Positions 62,226-64,000 of a stretch of DNA of 64,000 nucleotides are shown one piece after another. Every line of letters starts with the position of its first letter. Positions within the stretch are counted from its first letter, which is position 1. Under the pieces are notes generated by a model that made no database searches, had not been told where the DNA came from, and saw nothing but the letters and a program-made list of their open reading frames with translations. A program made the translations under genes and the position numbers. The stretch is from Apostichopus japonicus (Eukaryota; Echinodermata; Holothuroidea; Aspidochirotida; Stichopodidae): assembly GCF_037975245.1 (NCBI RefSeq), contig NC_092568.1, forward strand, positions 9,003,001-9,067,000, in the 5' to 3' direction.

Positions 62226-63569
62226 AATCAGAAAAGGCTGCTTGTACCATTTAACTCTATAAAAATTTTTAAAAAAAACGCTAAATAAAAAGAGCCCACA
62301 GTATATGAACGAAAAATTCGAGCAAAAATGAAAAGTGAAAATATAAAGTTAGGATAAAGCTCTAGACATTACAGTTCATATATTTGGTAAAGTGTTAAAT
62401 TCGTTGCGATCACTAACATTTCAAAACAGGAAGTAGATAAAAAAAATGAGTTCAGTATGAGTATAAGGAAATATGTGTTTTGTTTGTTGTTGCGAGATTA
62501 TATTCTCAAAATTATACAGAGAGAGAGAAACATATCACTATATATTAGGAATCCAACACTGCATGATGCTTTAACATCTCCTTTTAATTGGGACATCTGT
62601 CTACAATTGATTTTCCGGGTGATTGTTTTAATATATAGTTTTTATTACACCCATGTACTTTGAAAGTAATGTACTACGCATGCGCATAGCAAGATGTTTC
62701 TTACCTATTGTTATTGCTGCTACCCCGAGGGATGTTCATGTCAATAATGTTTCATGTTACATTCCCCCAGAGTATATGTAAGTACATATGTTATGGTCTT
62801 AACAGCCGATATACTTGCAAGAACTCATGTTGTTATCACCTCGCTATTATTCTTGCTCTGTGGCAATGGCTCAAATATCTCATCATAACGCGACAAAATA
62901 ATAATAAAAATAGTAGTAGTAATAATAATAATAATAAAGGAAAGAGAAGAGAAGGTGGTGAAGACTCACGCAAGATTTTGACGAAAACAAGGTGGACGAC
63001 AAACCTGACCAAGAAAACGGATTACTTTCGTGGAATATGGCGGGGATTTTTGTTTTAATTTATATGTTTGTTTCTTATAATATTTTGTCTGCATTATGCA
63101 TTCTATGTATCGAAAATTTAGTTTCTCTCTCCACCTCTCTCTCTCCACCCACCTCCTCTCTCTCTCAATTTCTTTGGTTGTTAATCATTAACTTGTTGAA
63201 TATGCATTGATTGTTGGGACAATTCTTTGTATAGTGTACTGTCAGACCACACGTATTGTCAGTATGAGCAGTATGAATATCATGTTTCTATCAGATAAAG
63301 ATGAGGAACTGTTTGTACTGTCAATACCAGTGCTTTGAGAGCATCATATTGGAGTACAGGTTAAAGAGGTATTAGTATTAGGAAATTGTCCCAAATGGCT
63401 GGCACAAAGGTATGTAGGCTATGTATTTTAGATCCTCCTGCAAGCATGAACTCGCGAAGAAGCCTCATTGGCTTATCAAAGCCGCATGCTGACCGAAGTC
63501 AGTCTCTTAGATTCATATTTAACGTCCATGATTATGAATTGTCAATTGTCAACAACTCTGTAACTGTAC

Positions 63570-63650
63570 GACATACATTAATCTTGGAGTGACTCGAACT
63601 CGGGACATTATGATTGGAAGGCACCGGCGTTAACCACTGAATGAAATATG
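63570..63650 (-). repeat. tRNA-Gly-like SINE head or tRNA pseudogene
   Basis: The minus strand reads cagtggttaacgccggtgcc, ttccaatcat, then gagttcgagtcactc: A-box and B-box order with a TCC anticodon-like loop. T-stem and acceptor pairing are broken, so it is not a functional tRNA gene. Confidence 0.45.
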
Positions 63651-64000
63651 AAAAATGAAAAGTGAAAAAAGATGGTTAAACTAAGTGACAAAATATAGGC
63701 AACTGTCAGAGAGGCTAAAGTGTCGGCACTCGAATTACGAACGTGTGTTTGTATGTAAAACAAATAAATGGTCAATCGTAATAATACTCCGTTATGTTTT
63801 GATTCATCTGTTGTATTGTGTAATGAACTTAAGCTCTGACGTCACATCTAACAGCAGCTGGTACCGCACGGGGTAAATTTTCTGTGGCCCCGCGGGAAGT
63901 TTGAAAAATCCTTTACTTTTATTGTGGCTCGCAGAACCTTATTAGCAAGTAAAAAACTGAAATATGTGTAATGAATGTAGGGCCTTCTTGTGATAGCATA

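Larger units (their letters stand above)
58162..64000. other. No gene seen to the right edge
   Basis: AT-rich with repeats listed separately; ORFs are short and unrecognised. An ATA/GTA microsatellite lies at about 62903-62938. Confidence 0.45.

Noticed and set aside
63570-63650. Functional tRNA-Gly gene
   Set aside because: A- and B-box-like sequences are present, but T-arm and acceptor pairing fail, so it is a tRNA-derived repeat at best.

Overview
The window is nuclear DNA from a metazoan: AT-rich, intron-rich and full of interspersed repeats, with two split genes recognisable by protein homology and GT-AG splice sites. The repeat content (hAT-like elements ending in CAGGGGCG-type sequence, a CR1/L2-like LINE 3' end with an ATT tail, many minisatellites) and the divergence of the proteins from their vertebrate orthologues suggest a marine invertebrate deuterostome. 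An echinoderm is my best guess, but I cannot prove it from sequence alone.

Layout. (1) 1-5958: no gene seen; it holds a 32-bp perfect palindrome, short minisatellites, a SINE-like repeat copy, and must include the 3' UTR of the first gene. (2) 5959-14580, minus strand: a complete selenoprotein N gene (SELENON) in nine coding exons, encoding about 573 residues including one selenocysteine. The Sec TGA is followed in the spliced message by a strong stem-loop, and one intron carries a 30-bp minisatellite. (3) 14581-19786: intergenic, with a candidate SELENON promoter, two nested hAT-like elements with perfect 8-bp target-site duplications, and a LINE remnant. (4) 19854-43436, plus strand: a complete AP5M1 gene (AP-5 adaptor mu subunit) in twelve coding exons, encoding about 523 residues. 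Its last intron is about 10.6 kb and carries about 1.5 kb of a degenerate 29-bp minisatellite. (5) 43437-64000: no gene recognised; it is a mosaic of nested terminal-inverted-repeat elements, tandem repeats, foldback hairpins and SINE-like copies.

Function. SELENON is an ER-membrane EF-hand selenoprotein of calcium/redox homeostasis. AP5M1 is the cargo-binding mu subunit of the endosomal AP-5 coat. They are divergently transcribed, about 5.3 kb apart between start codons; I see no evidence that they work together.

The most interesting signals are the recoding architecture of SELENON (UGA one base before a splice donor, with the hairpin wholly in the next exon), a Ser/Thr-rich insertion in the AP5M1 mu homology domain, and a roughly 105-bp core module shared by transposable elements that have different termini.
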